Shown piece by piece: positions 19,504 to 28,423 of a DNA stretch of 64,000 bases; position 1 is the stretch's first letter, and each line of letters begins with the position of its first letter. The notes beneath the pieces were generated by a model. That model ran no database searches. It was given only the letters and a program-made list of their open reading frames with translations, and was not told the DNA's origin. This DNA is from Azospira oryzae (GTDB lineage: Bacteria; Pseudomonadota; Gammaproteobacteria; Burkholderiales; Rhodocyclaceae): assembly GCF_004217225.1 (NCBI RefSeq), contig NZ_SHKM01000002.1, positions 315,307 to 379,306 of the forward strand, given 5' to 3'. The translations under genes and the position numbers were made by a program.

Positions 19504-20724
19504 TCAGGTCGCCGCCGGCCCCTTTTTATCCACCAGGCCGATGCTGAGCCGGGCCAGGCCGATGCCCAGGGCCAGGGTGACGAAGCCGGCGCTCCAGCCG
19601 CCGACCCCGTGCCGGCCGAAGGCGTCCAGGGCCATGCCGAAGGCCACCGGGCCGACGAAGCCGCCGGCGAAACCGATGCAGGCGTAGAGGGCCAGGGCCT
19701 TGCCGCGCCGGTCCGGCGGCGTTTCGGTGAGCAGGCCGGCGGTCATGGCGGCCGAATCCAGGTTCATGGTGGCGGCGTAGGCCAGCAGCAGCACCATGGC
19801 CCACCAGCCGTGGCCGCCCACATTGCCCATCAGCGCCACCAGCAGGGCCATGGCGGCGGACAGGTTCATCACCCGGCGCAGCCAGACGGTGCGGCCCCAG
19901 CGATGGGCGCCCTCGTTGCCCAGGATGCTGGCCGGCACGGCGAGGAAGGTGGCCAGGGCGGCGACGATGCCCGGGGCCGCCGTCAGGGCCGAGGGCGTCT
20001 GCAGGTGGGACCAGGTGAGGTAGGCCACCAGCCAGGAGCGGAAGCCGAACAGCTCCCAGTTGTGGCCGCAGTAGGCGCCGCAGAAGGCCAGGATGCGCCG
20101 GTCCCGCAGCACGCTGCGCCAGCCGCCGTCGCCGCTGCCGGCGGCAGTGACAGGCAGCTTGGGCGGCAGGGCGAAGGCGATCAGGGCCACGGCGGCGGCC
20201 ACCGCCGCTGCCGCCAGGGCGAACAGCAGGGGCCAGGGCAGCAGGCGGCCCAGGCCTTCCAGCAGCAGGTAGGAAAGGCCGGCGCCGGTGCCGAAGGAAG
20301 CGGTGTAGAAGGCCGTGCCCCGGGACTGGAAAGCCACCGGCAGGCGGTCGGTAAGGGCCCGCAGGCCCGGCATGTAAGTGCCGGCCAGGCCGAAGCCAGC
20401 CACCAGCCAGCACAGCAGGCCGGGCACGAAGCTCCGGGCGAAAAGGGCGAAGGCGGCCAGGGCCAGGGCGGAAAGGCTGGCCGCCAGGAGGTAGATGCGG
20501 CGGGCGTCGTAGCGGTCGGTGAGGCTCACCAGCAGGGGCACGGCGGTGATGTAGCCGAGGAAGAAGACGCCGCCGAGCCAGCCGCCCTCGGTGGCGGAGA
20601 GCCCCCATTCGGCGGTGAAGGTGGGCAGCAGGGTCGGCACCAGGGCGAAACCCAGCATGGTGAGTATCTCGGCACCGCAGCAGAGCAGCACCAGACGCCA
20701 GGGGAAAGCGGCAGGAACGGTCAC
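19504..20724 (-). CDS. MFS transporter
   Basis: A 406-residue protein with about 12 hydrophobic segments. The loop after the second contains LVSLTDRYDARRIYL, the MFS loop 2-3 signature in degenerate form, and a similar basic loop appears in the second half (RWGRTVWLRR). Substrate unknown. The GTG start lacks a clear ribosome site. It begins 18 bp after the LON-domain gene, so it is probably the last gene of that leftward operon. Confidence 0.82.
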   Translation of the reverse strand: MTVPAAFPWRLVLLCCGAEILTMLGFALVPTLLPTFTAEWGLSATEGGWLGGVFFLGYITAVPLLVSLTDRYDARRIYLLAASLSALALAAFALFARSFVPGLLCWLVAGFGLAGTYMPGLRALTDRLPVAFQSRGTAFYTASFGTGAGLSYLLLEGLGRLLPWPLLFALAAAAVAAAVALIAFALPPKLPVTAAGSGDGGWRSVLRDRRILAFCGAYCGHNWELFGFRSWLVAYLTWSHLQTPSALTAAPGIVAALATFLAVPASILGNEGAHRWGRTVWLRRVMNLSAAMALLVALMGNVGGHGWWAMVLLLAYAATMNLDSAAMTAGLLTETPPDRRGKALALYACIGFAGGFVGPVAFGMALDAFGRHGVGGWSAGFVTLALGIGLARLSIGLVDKKGPAAT

Positions 20725-20742
20725 GGCGACGACGGGGGCGGC

Positions 20743-21384
20743 CTAGGACACCAGGCCCTTGGGCGCCAGGTACTTGTAGAGGATTTCCAGGCGGGACACC
20801 GGGTCTTCCAGTTCCAGCAGCTTCTGCTGGGCCAGGGGCTGCACCGGCATGACCTCGGACAGGCGGTAGCCGACCCAGCTGGCGTCGTCGAAGGCGTGGG
20901 GCGGCGGCAGGCGCTCCGGCCCCAGGTCGGCGGCGATCTGTTCCAGCAGGGGCACCAGGGGCGCCAGCCCTTCCGGTACCGGAGTGAAGGGCGCCTCCTC
21001 CAGCACTTCCACCCGGGCCCGCAGCAGGCCGTCGGCCTGGGTTTCACGCTCCAGGATGCGGAAGCGGTGGTCGCCGGCCACGGTGAGATGCAGGATGCCC
21101 AGCTGGGGCATGTCCCACTGGCGGATGAAGGCCAGGGTGCCGACCCCGTGGGGCGCCGCCGGGGCGCCCACTTCCTTGCCCTCGGCGATGAGGCAGACGC
21201 CGAAGGGCCGCTTGTTCTTCATGCAGTCGCTGGCCATGTCCAGGTAGCGCTGCTCGAACACCTTGAGGGGCAGCACGCCGCCGGGAAACAGCACCGTGTG
21301 CAGGGGAAAGAGGGGGATTTCCAGCACCTCGGGCGCCGCCTGGCCGGCAGGTTCCTTGCCCAGCAGTCGTTCCAGCCAGCCCAT
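20743..21384 (-). CDS. LON substrate-binding-domain protein (stand-alone)
   Basis: The 213-residue protein corresponds to only the N-terminal domain of Lon protease: IPLFPLHTVLFPGGVLPLKVFEQRYLDM (about residues 23-50; part shown) is the hallmark, followed by FGVCLIAEGKEVG and a helical C-terminal half. No AAA+ or protease domain is present. Such proteins are common and poorly understood, probably protein-binding. The start ATG overlaps the ubiX stop by one base (TGATG), implying translational coupling. Confidence 0.88.
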   Translation of the reverse strand: MGWLERLLGKEPAGQAAPEVLEIPLFPLHTVLFPGGVLPLKVFEQRYLDMASDCMKNKRPFGVCLIAEGKEVGAPAAPHGVGTLAFIRQWDMPQLGILHLTVAGDHRFRILERETQADGLLRARVEVLEEAPFTPVPEGLAPLVPLLEQIAADLGPERLPPPHAFDDASWVGYRLSEVMPVQPLAQQKLLELEDPVSRLEILYKYLAPKGLVS

Positions 21385-22001
21385 CAGCCCTCCTCCCCGG
21401 CTTCGCCCCAGCGGGCCATGAGCCGGTGCGGCACCGCCAGCTGGTCGAGGATGCGGGCGACGACGAAATCCACGATCTCCTGCACGCTCTGGGGGTGATG
21501 GTAGAAGCCCGGATTGGGCGGCAGGATCACCGCCCCGGCCCGGGACAGGCGCAGCATGTTCTCCAGGTGGATGGCGGAAAAGGGCGTCTCCCGGGGCACC
21601 AGCACCAGGGGCCGGCGCTCCTTCAGCACCACGTCGGCGGCCCGCTCGATGAGGTTGTCCGAGAGGCCCTGGGCGATGGCCGCCAGGGTGCCCATGGAAC
21701 AGGGGCAGACCACCATGGCGTCCGGCGGATTGGAGCCGGAGGCCACCGGGGCGAACCATTCCTCCCGCCCGTACACCTCCAGGCGTCCCGGCAGGTCGGC
21801 ATGGCGCTGGCGGAAATAGGCCGCCACCTCCTGGGGCCGGGAGGGCAGCTCCAGGTCCATCTCCTGTTTGGCGACGATCTGGGCGGCCTGGGAGTAGAGC
21901 AGCTGGACGCGGCAGCCGGCGGCAAGCAGGCATTCCAGCAGGCGCACCCCGTAGGGCAGGCCGGAGGCGCCGGTGAAGGCGAGGCAGACGGTCTTAGACA
22001 T
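21384..22001 (-). CDS. ubiX: Flavin prenyltransferase
   Basis: This 205-residue UbiX makes the prenylated FMN cofactor needed by the UbiD decarboxylase in ubiquinone synthesis. It shows the N-terminal flavin-binding GASGLPYG (13-20), the SGSNPPDAMVVCPCSMGTLAAIAQGLSDNLIERAADV block (part shown) and the RRPLVLVPRETPFS phosphate-binding segment. It overlaps the Gx-family gene by 8 bp upstream and the LON gene by one base downstream. ubiD is not in the window. Confidence 0.95.
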   Translation of the reverse strand: MSKTVCLAFTGASGLPYGVRLLECLLAAGCRVQLLYSQAAQIVAKQEMDLELPSRPQEVAAYFRQRHADLPGRLEVYGREEWFAPVASGSNPPDAMVVCPCSMGTLAAIAQGLSDNLIERAADVVLKERRPLVLVPRETPFSAIHLENMLRLSRAGAVILPPNPGFYHHPQSVQEIVDFVVARILDQLAVPHRLMARWGEAGEEG

Positions 22002-22569
22002 GGGCGGGCTCCGCGGCGGCCGCTTCGGCCGCCAGGGGGGTGGAGAGGAAACGGGCGGCGACGAGGCCGTTCACCGTGCCGAAGAAAAGGGCGGCGCAGG
22101 CGAACAGGGGCGCCAGGAGAAAGACCCCGTCATGGGGGATGAGCCAGGCCCGGGCCAGGAGGATCTGCCCGGCCATGTGGGCGAAGGCGGCAATCACCGA
22201 CAGGCTGACCGGGCCGAACCAGCGCCCCGGCAGGTGCCGCGCCGCCCCCAGGGCCAGCAGGCTGAACAGGGCGCCGGTGGCGGAAAGGAAGAAGCCGGGA
22301 GCCAGGAACTGGCCCAGCAGCAGGCTGCCGGCCAGCACCCGCAGGCCCGTCACCCAGGCAGCAGCCCGCCAGCCGCAGCGGGCCAGGACGATGAGGGTGA
22401 CGATGTTGGCCAGCCCCGGCTTGACCCCGGGCAGGGGCGTGGGAATGGCGGCGTCGATGAGGGAGAGGCCGATGGCCGCCGCCGCCAGGCGGGCGATGCG
22501 GTGGTCCTCGGCGCTGAGGGGAATGCGCAGCACCCGGCGGCAGTCCGCGTCAGTAGCTGAGGGAGTCAT
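21994..22569 (-). CDS. Gx transporter family membrane protein (annotated elsewhere as heptaprenyl diphosphate synthase component I-like)
   Basis: A 191-residue protein with about five hydrophobic segments and the motif PTPLPGVKPGLANIVTLIVL (about 43-62) that marks this family. The N-terminal region is soluble. It always seems to travel with NusG-domain-II proteins, as here; function is not established, and the prenyl-synthase name is likely misleading. The start at 22569 lies inside the end of the NusG-domain gene, overlapping by 20 bp. Confidence 0.75.
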   Translation of the reverse strand: MTPSATDADCRRVLRIPLSAEDHRIARLAAAAIGLSLIDAAIPTPLPGVKPGLANIVTLIVLARCGWRAAAWVTGLRVLAGSLLLGQFLAPGFFLSATGALFSLLALGAARHLPGRWFGPVSLSVIAAFAHMAGQILLARAWLIPHDGVFLLAPLFACAALFFGTVNGLVAARFLSTPLAAEAAAAEPAHV

Positions 22570-22978
22570 AGGCGGAGGTGCGGCCGGCGATCTGCAGGCT
22601 GACGTGGTTGGGGGCGCAGATGGCGATCTCGCCGGGACGGGCCAGCCAGCCCTGGCGCACGCAGTACTGGCGCGGCCCGGGGTCGGCGGCGACGCGGGCC
22701 CGGCCGGGCTCCACGGCAATGACGGTGCGACCCAGGGGGCCGGGCACTTCCAGGGTGCGGCGCTGTTTCAAATCCACTTCGGCAAAGACCTGGCCGCCAC
22801 TGCGCACCACCGCCTTTTCCGCCGCCCCGCCCTGCCAGGCCAGGGGAAAGAGGCCGGCGCAGAGCACGGCCCCCAGGCCCAGGGTCAGCCAGTCGCCGGG
22901 ACGCAGCAGGTGGCGCCACTCCTGCCAGCGCTGGCCCAGGGAGGGAGCGGCTGTCGCCGCCGGCTCACTTGGCGGCAT
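22550..22978 (-). CDS. NusG domain II-containing membrane-anchored protein
   Basis: The 142-residue protein has one transmembrane helix (about 27-47, GDWLTLGLGAVLCAGLFPL) followed by a small beta-rich domain ending in GWLARPGEIAICAPNHVSLQI, typical of the NusG domain II/DUF1312 family. The start ATG at 22978 lies within the last codons of rapZ (14-bp overlap). It pairs with the Gx-family membrane protein; the pair often occurs near flavin-transfer or electron-transport genes in respiratory bacteria (from memory). Confidence 0.75.
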   Translation of the reverse strand: MPPSEPAATAAPSLGQRWQEWRHLLRPGDWLTLGLGAVLCAGLFPLAWQGGAAEKAVVRSGGQVFAEVDLKQRRTLEVPGPLGRTVIAVEPGRARVAADPGPRQYCVRQGWLARPGEIAICAPNHVSLQIAGRTSAYDSLSY

Positions 22979-23837
22979 CGGACAACTGCCGGTGACGCAG
23001 CAACACCCGCAGGCCATCGTTGCCGCCCTCGTCTTCGCCGTCGCGGAACTGGCGGGCCAGCCACTCGGCCAGGTACACGGAGCGGTGCTGGCCACCGGTG
23101 CAGCCCACGGCCACCGTCAGATAGCTGCGGCTGTCGCGCACATAGCTGGGCAGCCACTGGGAAACGAAATGGAAAATGTCCGCCGCCATGCGGCCCACGT
23201 CCTCCTGGGCTTCCAGGTAGTCGATCACCGGCTGGTCGCGGCCGGTGAGGGGGCGCAGGTCCGGGTCGTAATGGGGATTGGGCAGGCAGCGCACGTCGAA
23301 GACCAGGTCCGCGTCCAGGGGAATGCCGTGCTTGAAGCCGAAGGACTGGAACAGCAGGGTCAGGCCGTGGCTGGCGTCGGCGGCGATGAACTGGCGCACC
23401 CAGTCGCGCAGGGTGGCGGCCTTGAGGTCGCTGGTGTCGATGTGGTGGCCGAGCAGGGCGATCTCTTCCAGCAGCTCCCGCTCCTCCCGGATGGCCTCCA
23501 CCAGGGTGCGGGACTCGGTGGCCAGGGGATGGCGGCGGCGGGTCTCGGAGAAGCGCTTGAGCAGGGTCTCGTCCTTGGCGTCGAGGAAGAGGAAGCGCAG
23601 CTCCACCTTGGCCTTGAGGCTATCCAGGAGCCGCGGCAGCTCCCGGATGCCGGCGCCGCCGCGCACGTCCATGGCCACCCCGACCTTGCTGTAGCCCTGG
23701 GCGGAAAGGGAGTCGATGAGCTGGGGCAGCAGCTCCGAGGGCAGGTTGTCCACGCAGTAGTAGCCGCCGTCTTCGAGGACGTTGAGGGCGATGGACTTGC
23801 CGGAGCCGGAGAGGCCGGAGATGAGGACCAGATGCAT
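22965..23837 (-). CDS. rapZ: RNase adapter protein RapZ (P-loop)
   Basis: The 290-residue protein has a Walker A loop at GLSGSGKS (8-15), the internal GGYYCVDNLP and MDVRG motifs, and the conserved C-terminal block FDVRCLPNPHY...VAVGCTGGQHRSVYLAEWL (fragments). In enterics RapZ guides RNase E to GlmZ to tune amino-sugar synthesis; in betaproteobacteria its target is less clear. The ATG at 23837 fits the family N terminus; upstream codons are non-coding. It heads a leftward cluster with NusG-II, Gx, ubiX and LON genes, all overlapping, and is not beside hprK or ptsN here. Confidence 0.94.
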   Translation of the reverse strand: MHLVLISGLSGSGKSIALNVLEDGGYYCVDNLPSELLPQLIDSLSAQGYSKVGVAMDVRGGAGIRELPRLLDSLKAKVELRFLFLDAKDETLLKRFSETRRRHPLATESRTLVEAIREERELLEEIALLGHHIDTSDLKAATLRDWVRQFIAADASHGLTLLFQSFGFKHGIPLDADLVFDVRCLPNPHYDPDLRPLTGRDQPVIDYLEAQEDVGRMAADIFHFVSQWLPSYVRDSRSYLTVAVGCTGGQHRSVYLAEWLARQFRDGEDEGGNDGLRVLLRHRQLSDAAK

Positions 23838-23993
23838 GGGGGCGGAGAGCAATCGGAAGGCGGAGGTGTAAAGGGCGGGCCGGTGTGGGCCCGGTCCCCG
23901 GAGCATAGCGGCGGGGGCTTTCGCGATCAAGCCGGGGCGGCATACACTGTCGGGCCCCGGTTCGATCACCGACCGTCACGCAAGTTCATCGCC

Positions 23994-25157
23994 ATGCACC
24001 TGCTCAGCATTCCCTTCCTGCCCGAACTGACCGCCCTGCGCCGGGACATCCACGCCCATCCGGAACTGGCTTTCGACGAGAGCCGCACCGCCGACATCGT
24101 GGCCCGGGAGCTGGAACGCTACGGCATCGAGGTGCACCGGGGCATCGCCAGAACCGGCGTGGTCGGTGTCCTCAGGAACGGCAGCTCCAAGCGCGCCATC
24201 GGCCTGCGCGCCGACATGGACGCCCTGCCCCTGGAGGAGAAAAACGAATTCCCCCACCGCTCCCGCCATGAAGGGAAGATGCACGCCTGCGGCCACGACG
24301 GCCACACCGCCCTGCTCCTGGGGGCGGCCCGCTGGCTGGCGGAGCAGCGCAACTTCGACGGCACCGTGGTCTTCATCTTCCAGCCCGCCGAGGAGTCGGA
24401 AGGCGGCGCCGCCGTCATGATCGAGGACGGCCTGTTCGAGAAATTCCCGGTGGAGGCGGTATACGGCCTGCACAACTGGCCCGGCATTCCCCTGGGGGAG
24501 ATGGCCATCATGCCCGGCCCGGTGATGGCCGGCACCTGCGCCTTCGAGATCGCCATCCGCGGCCACGGCTGCCACGCCGCCATGCCCCACCAGGGGGTGG
24601 ACCCCATCGTCGCCGGCAGCCAGCTGGTGCAGGCCCTGCAGACCGTGGTCAGCCGCACCCTGCATCCCTGCGAATCGGCGGTGGTCTCGGTCACCCAGTT
24701 CCACGCCGGCTCGGCCTGGAACATCATTCCCGACGACGCCATCCTGCGCGGCACCATCCGCACCTTCAAGCCGGAAGTGCAGGAAACCGTGGAGCGGGCC
24801 ATCGAGCGCCTGGTCAGCGGCGTCGCCGCCGCCACCGGGGCCCAGATCGGCGTCACCTTCGACCACCGCTATCCGCCCACGGTCAATTCCGGCCCCGAAA
24901 CCGAAGTCTGCCGCCACGCCGCCCGGGCCGTGCTGGGCCACGAGCGGGTCATCACCGACGCCCTGCCCTCCATGGGCGCCGAGGACTTCGCCTACATGCT
25001 GCGGGAAAAGCCCGGCTGCTACGTCTGGCTGGGCAACGGCCCGGGCACCGGCGGCTGCACCCTGCACAACCCCCACTACGACTTCAACGACGAGGCCCTG
25101 GCGGTGGGCATTTCCTACTGGGTCAGCCTGGCCGAGACCGCCCTCAAGCCGGTCTAG
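23994..25157 (+). CDS. M20-family amidohydrolase (hippurate hydrolase-like)
   Basis: The 387-residue protein has the M20D signature: RADMDALPLEEKNEF (about 75-89), the metal-binding HACGHDGHTALLLG (about 97-110), QPAEESEGGAAVMIEDG with the catalytic Glu, and the C-terminal GAEDFAYM plus the metal-ligand His in HNPHYDFND. It should hydrolyse N-acyl amino acids such as hippurate or an N-acetyl/indole-acetyl conjugate. The ATG at 23994 is preceded by non-coding sequence. It is divergent from rapZ and convergent with the unknown gene at 25154, overlapping by 4 bp. Confidence 0.92.
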   Translation: MHLLSIPFLPELTALRRDIHAHPELAFDESRTADIVARELERYGIEVHRGIARTGVVGVLRNGSSKRAIGLRADMDALPLEEKNEFPHRSRHEGKMHACGHDGHTALLLGAARWLAEQRNFDGTVVFIFQPAEESEGGAAVMIEDGLFEKFPVEAVYGLHNWPGIPLGEMAIMPGPVMAGTCAFEIAIRGHGCHAAMPHQGVDPIVAGSQLVQALQTVVSRTLHPCESAVVSVTQFHAGSAWNIIPDDAILRGTIRTFKPEVQETVERAIERLVSGVAAATGAQIGVTFDHRYPPTVNSGPETEVCRHAARAVLGHERVITDALPSMGAEDFAYMLREKPGCYVWLGNGPGTGGCTLHNPHYDFNDEALAVGISYWVSLAETALKPV

Positions 25158-26002
25158 GCCGCCGCCCCGTCCTGGCCGGCCCGGAGGGCCATGTAACGTT
25201 CGCTGATGAACTGTTCGAGGGCCCGGGTCAGATCATTGCCGGACAGGCCGGATGCCAGTTCCCGGGCCCGGGCGACAAACTCATCCTGAGCGACGCCGGC
25301 CCCCTCGGCCAGTTGCAGCCACAGGGAACGCTGTGGCGTCACCGCCTCCGTCACTTCGGGCATTTCCAGTCCTTCCTGCTGCCAGCGGGTCTTCCAGCCA
25401 GCCATGGGGTCCCAGACCCGGGGCGTGTCGTCCCCGGCCGCCGGCTCCGCTTGCGGCTGATCCGCCTGCAGCACACCCATGGCCCGGGAAATGTCCAGTT
25501 CGCGCTGGGCGTCGGCTTCGGTCATGGGCGCCTTCCAGCCGTCGATCTGGACCTTCATCGACAGATTGAGCAGGCGGTTGAAGCGGGCCTGCTTTTCCGG
25601 GTCCGGATTGTTGTGCCCGATGTCCTTCATCTCCTGGCGGAACTGCTGCAACAGGGCCTCGTTCTCCGGCAGCAGGGGCAGGTTGGCGACGCTATCCGGC
25701 AGATAGCCGCCGCCGGGGGCCGGCTGGCGCTGCTCCAGCCGGGCCCGGGCTTCGGCCATGATGTCCTCGGGAAAGTCCCGGCTCATCCAGTACTCCGCAT
25801 CCGGCAGCTTCAGGCCCTGGCCGGTGTCATTTCTTGCCGCCTCCCGGGCGGCGCTGGAAATGGTCACGCTGGCACTGGGCGCCGCTGCCGCCGGGGTGGA
25901 GGCGGCCTCTGCGGTATCCCGCTGGCGGCCCAGGGCTGCGGCGGAAATGCGGCTAATGCTGGCATAGCCGCTGACTGCGGCAAGGGCAGAGGTGGTGCTC
26001 AT
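25154..26002 (-). CDS. Hypothetical protein, 282 aa
   Basis: I do not recognise this family. From the ATG at 26002 (GGAG 9 nt upstream) the N-terminal 65 residues are Ala/Ser-rich and low-complexity with a SSAAREA string. The rest is soluble, helical and acidic, with several Trp (WMSRDFPEDIM, WDPMAGWKTRWQQEG). No signal peptide or membrane helix is convincing. It overlaps the end of the convergent amidohydrolase by 4 bp. Confidence 0.65.
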   Translation of the reverse strand: MSTTSALAAVSGYASISRISAAALGRQRDTAEAASTPAAAAPSASVTISSAAREAARNDTGQGLKLPDAEYWMSRDFPEDIMAEARARLEQRQPAPGGGYLPDSVANLPLLPENEALLQQFRQEMKDIGHNNPDPEKQARFNRLLNLSMKVQIDGWKAPMTEADAQRELDISRAMGVLQADQPQAEPAAGDDTPRVWDPMAGWKTRWQQEGLEMPEVTEAVTPQRSLWLQLAEGAGVAQDEFVARARELASGLSGNDLTRALEQFISERYMALRAGQDGAAA

Positions 26003-26093
26003 CAATCGTCTCCTGGCGGCGCGGCAAAGTCTGCCGCGGGGTGGCTCATGCCCGACTTCCATGCAGAAGTCATGCCAGAAACGTAACGCCAGG

Positions 26094-27029
26094 TTAACGC
26101 GCCACCAGCCAGCCCTCTTCTTCCTGCAGCACGCCGGCCCGCAGCAGGTCGGCGGTGAGCCATTCCGCCGTTTCCTCCTCGTCCATGGCCAGGTAGCGGG
26201 CGGCCACGGAGCGGGGGAAGCTGAGGCTGGCGATGAGGCCCGGCAACTCGCGGCGCTGTACCCGGCGCTTTTCCAGCAGGTAGAAGACCAGCATCACCTT
26301 GAGGGCGTGGCGGGCCAGGCGTTCGATGGAACTCTCGAAGCTGGCCAGGCGGGAATAGGCCCGCTCGAAGCTTTCGCCGATGTCGGCAAAGGGGGCGCCG
26401 TGGCCGGGAATGACCGCCCGGATGGGCAGGGCGGCCAGCATGTCCAGGGTCTGGCGGGTGGTGCGCAGGCCGTCGCCTCCCAGCAATTCGGCGAAGATGA
26501 CGCCGAAGCCGTCCTGCCACAGGGCGTCGCCGGAGATGAGGATGCCCTGGTCGGCATTGAAATAGGCCAGGGCGTCCATGTCGTGGCCGGGCACGGCCAG
26601 GGCCTGCCATTCCAGCCCGCCCAGGGTCAGCCGGTCGCCGGCGGCCAGGGTGGCGTCGTGCTGGAAGCGGGCCGCCTGCTGCCCCAGGGGCGAGAGCAGC
26701 AGGGCCTCCTCGTCCCATTCGGCGATGGTCGCCGCCATGCCGGCAGGCACCAGCACCCGGCAGCCGGTGGCGTGCTTCAAGGCGGCATTGCCGCCGATGT
26801 GGTCGGAGTGGGAGTGGGTGTTGATGAGGCGGGTCAGGCGGCGGCCGTCCAGGGCCTTTTCCACCAGGGCCAGGGTCTGGGCGGCGTGGGTGACGTAGCC
26901 GCTGTCCACCAGGGCCGCTTCTTCATCCTCGATGCAGAGAACGTTGTTGGAGGAGAGCCAGCCCCGCTCCAGCACCAGCAGGGAAGCGGGCAGCCGGGGC
27001 GGCGGCGCCACGGATCGGGAGGATGCCAT
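26094..27029 (-). CDS. MBL-fold metallo-hydrolase
   Basis: A 311-residue enzyme with the metallo-beta-lactamase motif HSHSDHIGG (about 72-80), further His/Asp ligands in VPGHDMDALAYF and SGDALWQDG, and PGHGAP late in the domain. A C-terminal helical/winged module (about 225-311) is like that of LACTB2-type hydrolases. Substrate unknown; thioester or nucleic-acid hydrolysis are both possible. Its ATG overlaps the stop of the preceding DUF1289 gene by one base, so it is translationally coupled. Confidence 0.85.
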   Translation of the reverse strand: MASSRSVAPPPRLPASLLVLERGWLSSNNVLCIEDEEAALVDSGYVTHAAQTLALVEKALDGRRLTRLINTHSHSDHIGGNAALKHATGCRVLVPAGMAATIAEWDEEALLLSPLGQQAARFQHDATLAAGDRLTLGGLEWQALAVPGHDMDALAYFNADQGILISGDALWQDGFGVIFAELLGGDGLRTTRQTLDMLAALPIRAVIPGHGAPFADIGESFERAYSRLASFESSIERLARHALKVMLVFYLLEKRRVQRRELPGLIASLSFPRSVAARYLAMDEEETAEWLTADLLRAGVLQEEEGWLVAR

Positions 27030-27223
27030 CAGTCGCTGCCCGGGCCGAGTTCGGCCTGCACATTGGCCGGCAGGGGCGCCTCCGGCTCAGCCGGCGGCAA
27101 CGGCTGGGGGACCGGCACCGGCTCCCCGTCGCCGAAAATCTCGGCCTCGCTGCGGCCGCAGCCGATGCAGTAGCCGTCCTCCATGGTGCAGATACCGATG
27201 CAGGGATTGTCCTGTTCGCTCAT
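27029..27223 (-). CDS. DUF1289 small Cys-rich protein (copy 2)
   Basis: A 64-residue protein with the DUF1289 pattern CIGICTMEDGYCIGCGRSEAEI, four cysteines likely to bind a metal or Fe-S cluster, and a Pro/Glu-rich tail. The first ATG with correct family N terminus is at 27223. It lies between another DUF1289 gene (7 bp gap) and the MBL hydrolase (1-bp overlap). Confidence 0.8.
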   Translation of the reverse strand: MSEQDNPCIGICTMEDGYCIGCGRSEAEIFGDGEPVPVPQPLPPAEPEAPLPANVQAELGPGSD

Positions 27224-27230
27224 GGCAGGC

Positions 27231-27434
27231 TCACTGATGGCCGCTGCCGACGGCAGCAGCAGGGGATTCCTGGGCCTGCCGGCGCGCTTCCACCGCGGCC
27301 AGCACGGCCAGGCGCGCTTCGTCCGCGGCACCGGCCCAGGCGGCGATTTCCTCCAGGGTGCGCAGGCAGCCCCGGCACAGGCCGGAGGCGGCATCCATCT
27401 GGCAGATGTTGATGCAGGGTGAGGCAACGGCCAT
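27231..27434 (-). CDS. DUF1289 small Cys-rich protein (copy 1)
   Basis: From ATG 27434 this is a 67-residue protein with CINICQMDAASGLCRGCLRTLEEIAAW, the same four-Cys pattern as its downstream neighbour but a diverged tail, so the two are tandem paralogues. An in-frame TTG at 27452 would add six residues, but it falls at the end of the terminator T run. It begins only 17 nt after that terminator. Confidence 0.78.
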   Translation of the reverse strand: MAVASPCINICQMDAASGLCRGCLRTLEEIAAWAGAADEARLAVLAAVEARRQAQESPAAAVGSGHQ

Positions 27435-27450
27435 GACAGTCTCGTCCGAC

Positions 27451-27478
27451 AAAAAAGGGGCCGGGGTAGACCCGGCCC
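27451..27478 (-). terminator. Intrinsic terminator after HMG-CoA lyase
   Basis: On the minus strand, GGGCCGGG pairs with CCCGGCCC across a 5-nt loop, followed by T6. It lies 18 bp after the HMG-CoA lyase stop and leaves almost no room for a separate promoter for the DUF1289-MBL genes, so they may depend on read-through or on a promoter inside mvaB. Confidence 0.8.
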
Positions 27479-27496
27479 GCTACGGGGGGTTCCGTT

Positions 27497-28405
27497 TCAG
27501 CCGGCGCACTTGGCCAGCAGGGCCCGGGCGGCCTTGGAGGCGGACTCCCGCCCCAGGTGGGCGGAAATGAAGGCGCCGGCTTCCACCAGCCGCTGCAGGT
27601 CGATGCCGGTGCTGATGCCCAGGCCCTCAAGCAGATAGACCACGTCTTCCGTGGCCACGTTCCCCGAGGCGCCCTTGGCGTAGGGGCAGCCGCCCAGGCC
27701 GGCGACGGAGGCGTCGAACACCGCCAGGCCCAGCTGCAGGGAAGCGTAGATATTGGCCACGGCCATGCCGTAGGTGTCGTGGTAGTGGCCGGCGAGCTTG
27801 GCCATGGGCACGTGGCGGGCGCAGGCCTCCAGCAGGCGGGAAACGCTGGCCGGATTGCCGACGCCGATGGTGTCGCCCAGGGAGACTTCGTAGCAGCCCA
27901 TGTCGTAGAGGATCTTCGCCACTTCGGCGGCCTTCTCCGGCGCCACGGCGCCCTCGTAGGGACAGCCGACGACACAGGAGACGTAGCCCCGCACCTTGAT
28001 TTCCAGGGCCGAGGCGGCGGACACGATGGGCTCGAAGCGCTTCAGGCTTTCGGCGATGGAGCAGTTGATGTTCTTCTGGGAAAAGGCCTCGGAGGCGGCA
28101 CCGAAGATGGCCACCTCGGTGGCCCCGGCCTCCACCGCCGAGTCGAAGCCCTTCAGGTTGGGGGTCAGCACCGGGTAGGCGACCCCGGGCTGCTGGCGGA
28201 TGCCGCGCAGCACCTCGCTGTTGTCCCCCATCTGGGGCACCCACTTGGGGGAAACGAAGGAGGTGGCCTCCACCGCCGGCAGGCCGGCGGCGGCCAGGCG
28301 TTCGATCAGTTCGATCTTCACCGCCGTGGGCACCACCTGCTTTTCATTCTGCAGGCCGTCCCGGGGGCCGACCTCGACGATCTTGACGTGGGTGGGTAGG
28401 GGCAT
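27497..28405 (-). CDS. mvaB: Hydroxymethylglutaryl-CoA lyase
   Basis: This 302-residue enzyme splits HMG-CoA to acetyl-CoA and acetoacetate, the last step of leucine degradation. [10 protein letters not shown] at the N terminus supplies metal and catalytic residues, and the family signature [20 protein letters not shown] (part) contains the catalytic Cys in a Gly-rich loop. GCGGAGA precedes the ATG. It starts 18 bp after the stop of the PAS-GGDEF-EAL gene, so the two are probably co-transcribed. The other leucine-pathway genes lie further upstream on the same strand. Confidence 0.94.
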   Translation of the reverse strand: MPLPTHVKIVEVGPRDGLQNEKQVVPTAVKIELIERLAAAGLPAVEATSFVSPKWVPQMGDNSEVLRGIRQQPGVAYPVLTPNLKGFDSAVEAGATEVAIFGAASEAFSQKNINCSIAESLKRFEPIVSAASALEIKVRGYVSCVVGCPYEGAVAPEKAAEVAKILYDMGCYEVSLGDTIGVGNPASVSRLLEACARHVPMAKLAGHYHDTYGMAVANIYASLQLGLAVFDASVAGLGGCPYAKGASGNVATEDVVYLLEGLGISTGIDLQRLVEAGAFISAHLGRESASKAARALLAKCAG

Positions 28406-28423
28406 GGTCAGTCTCCGCTAGGG

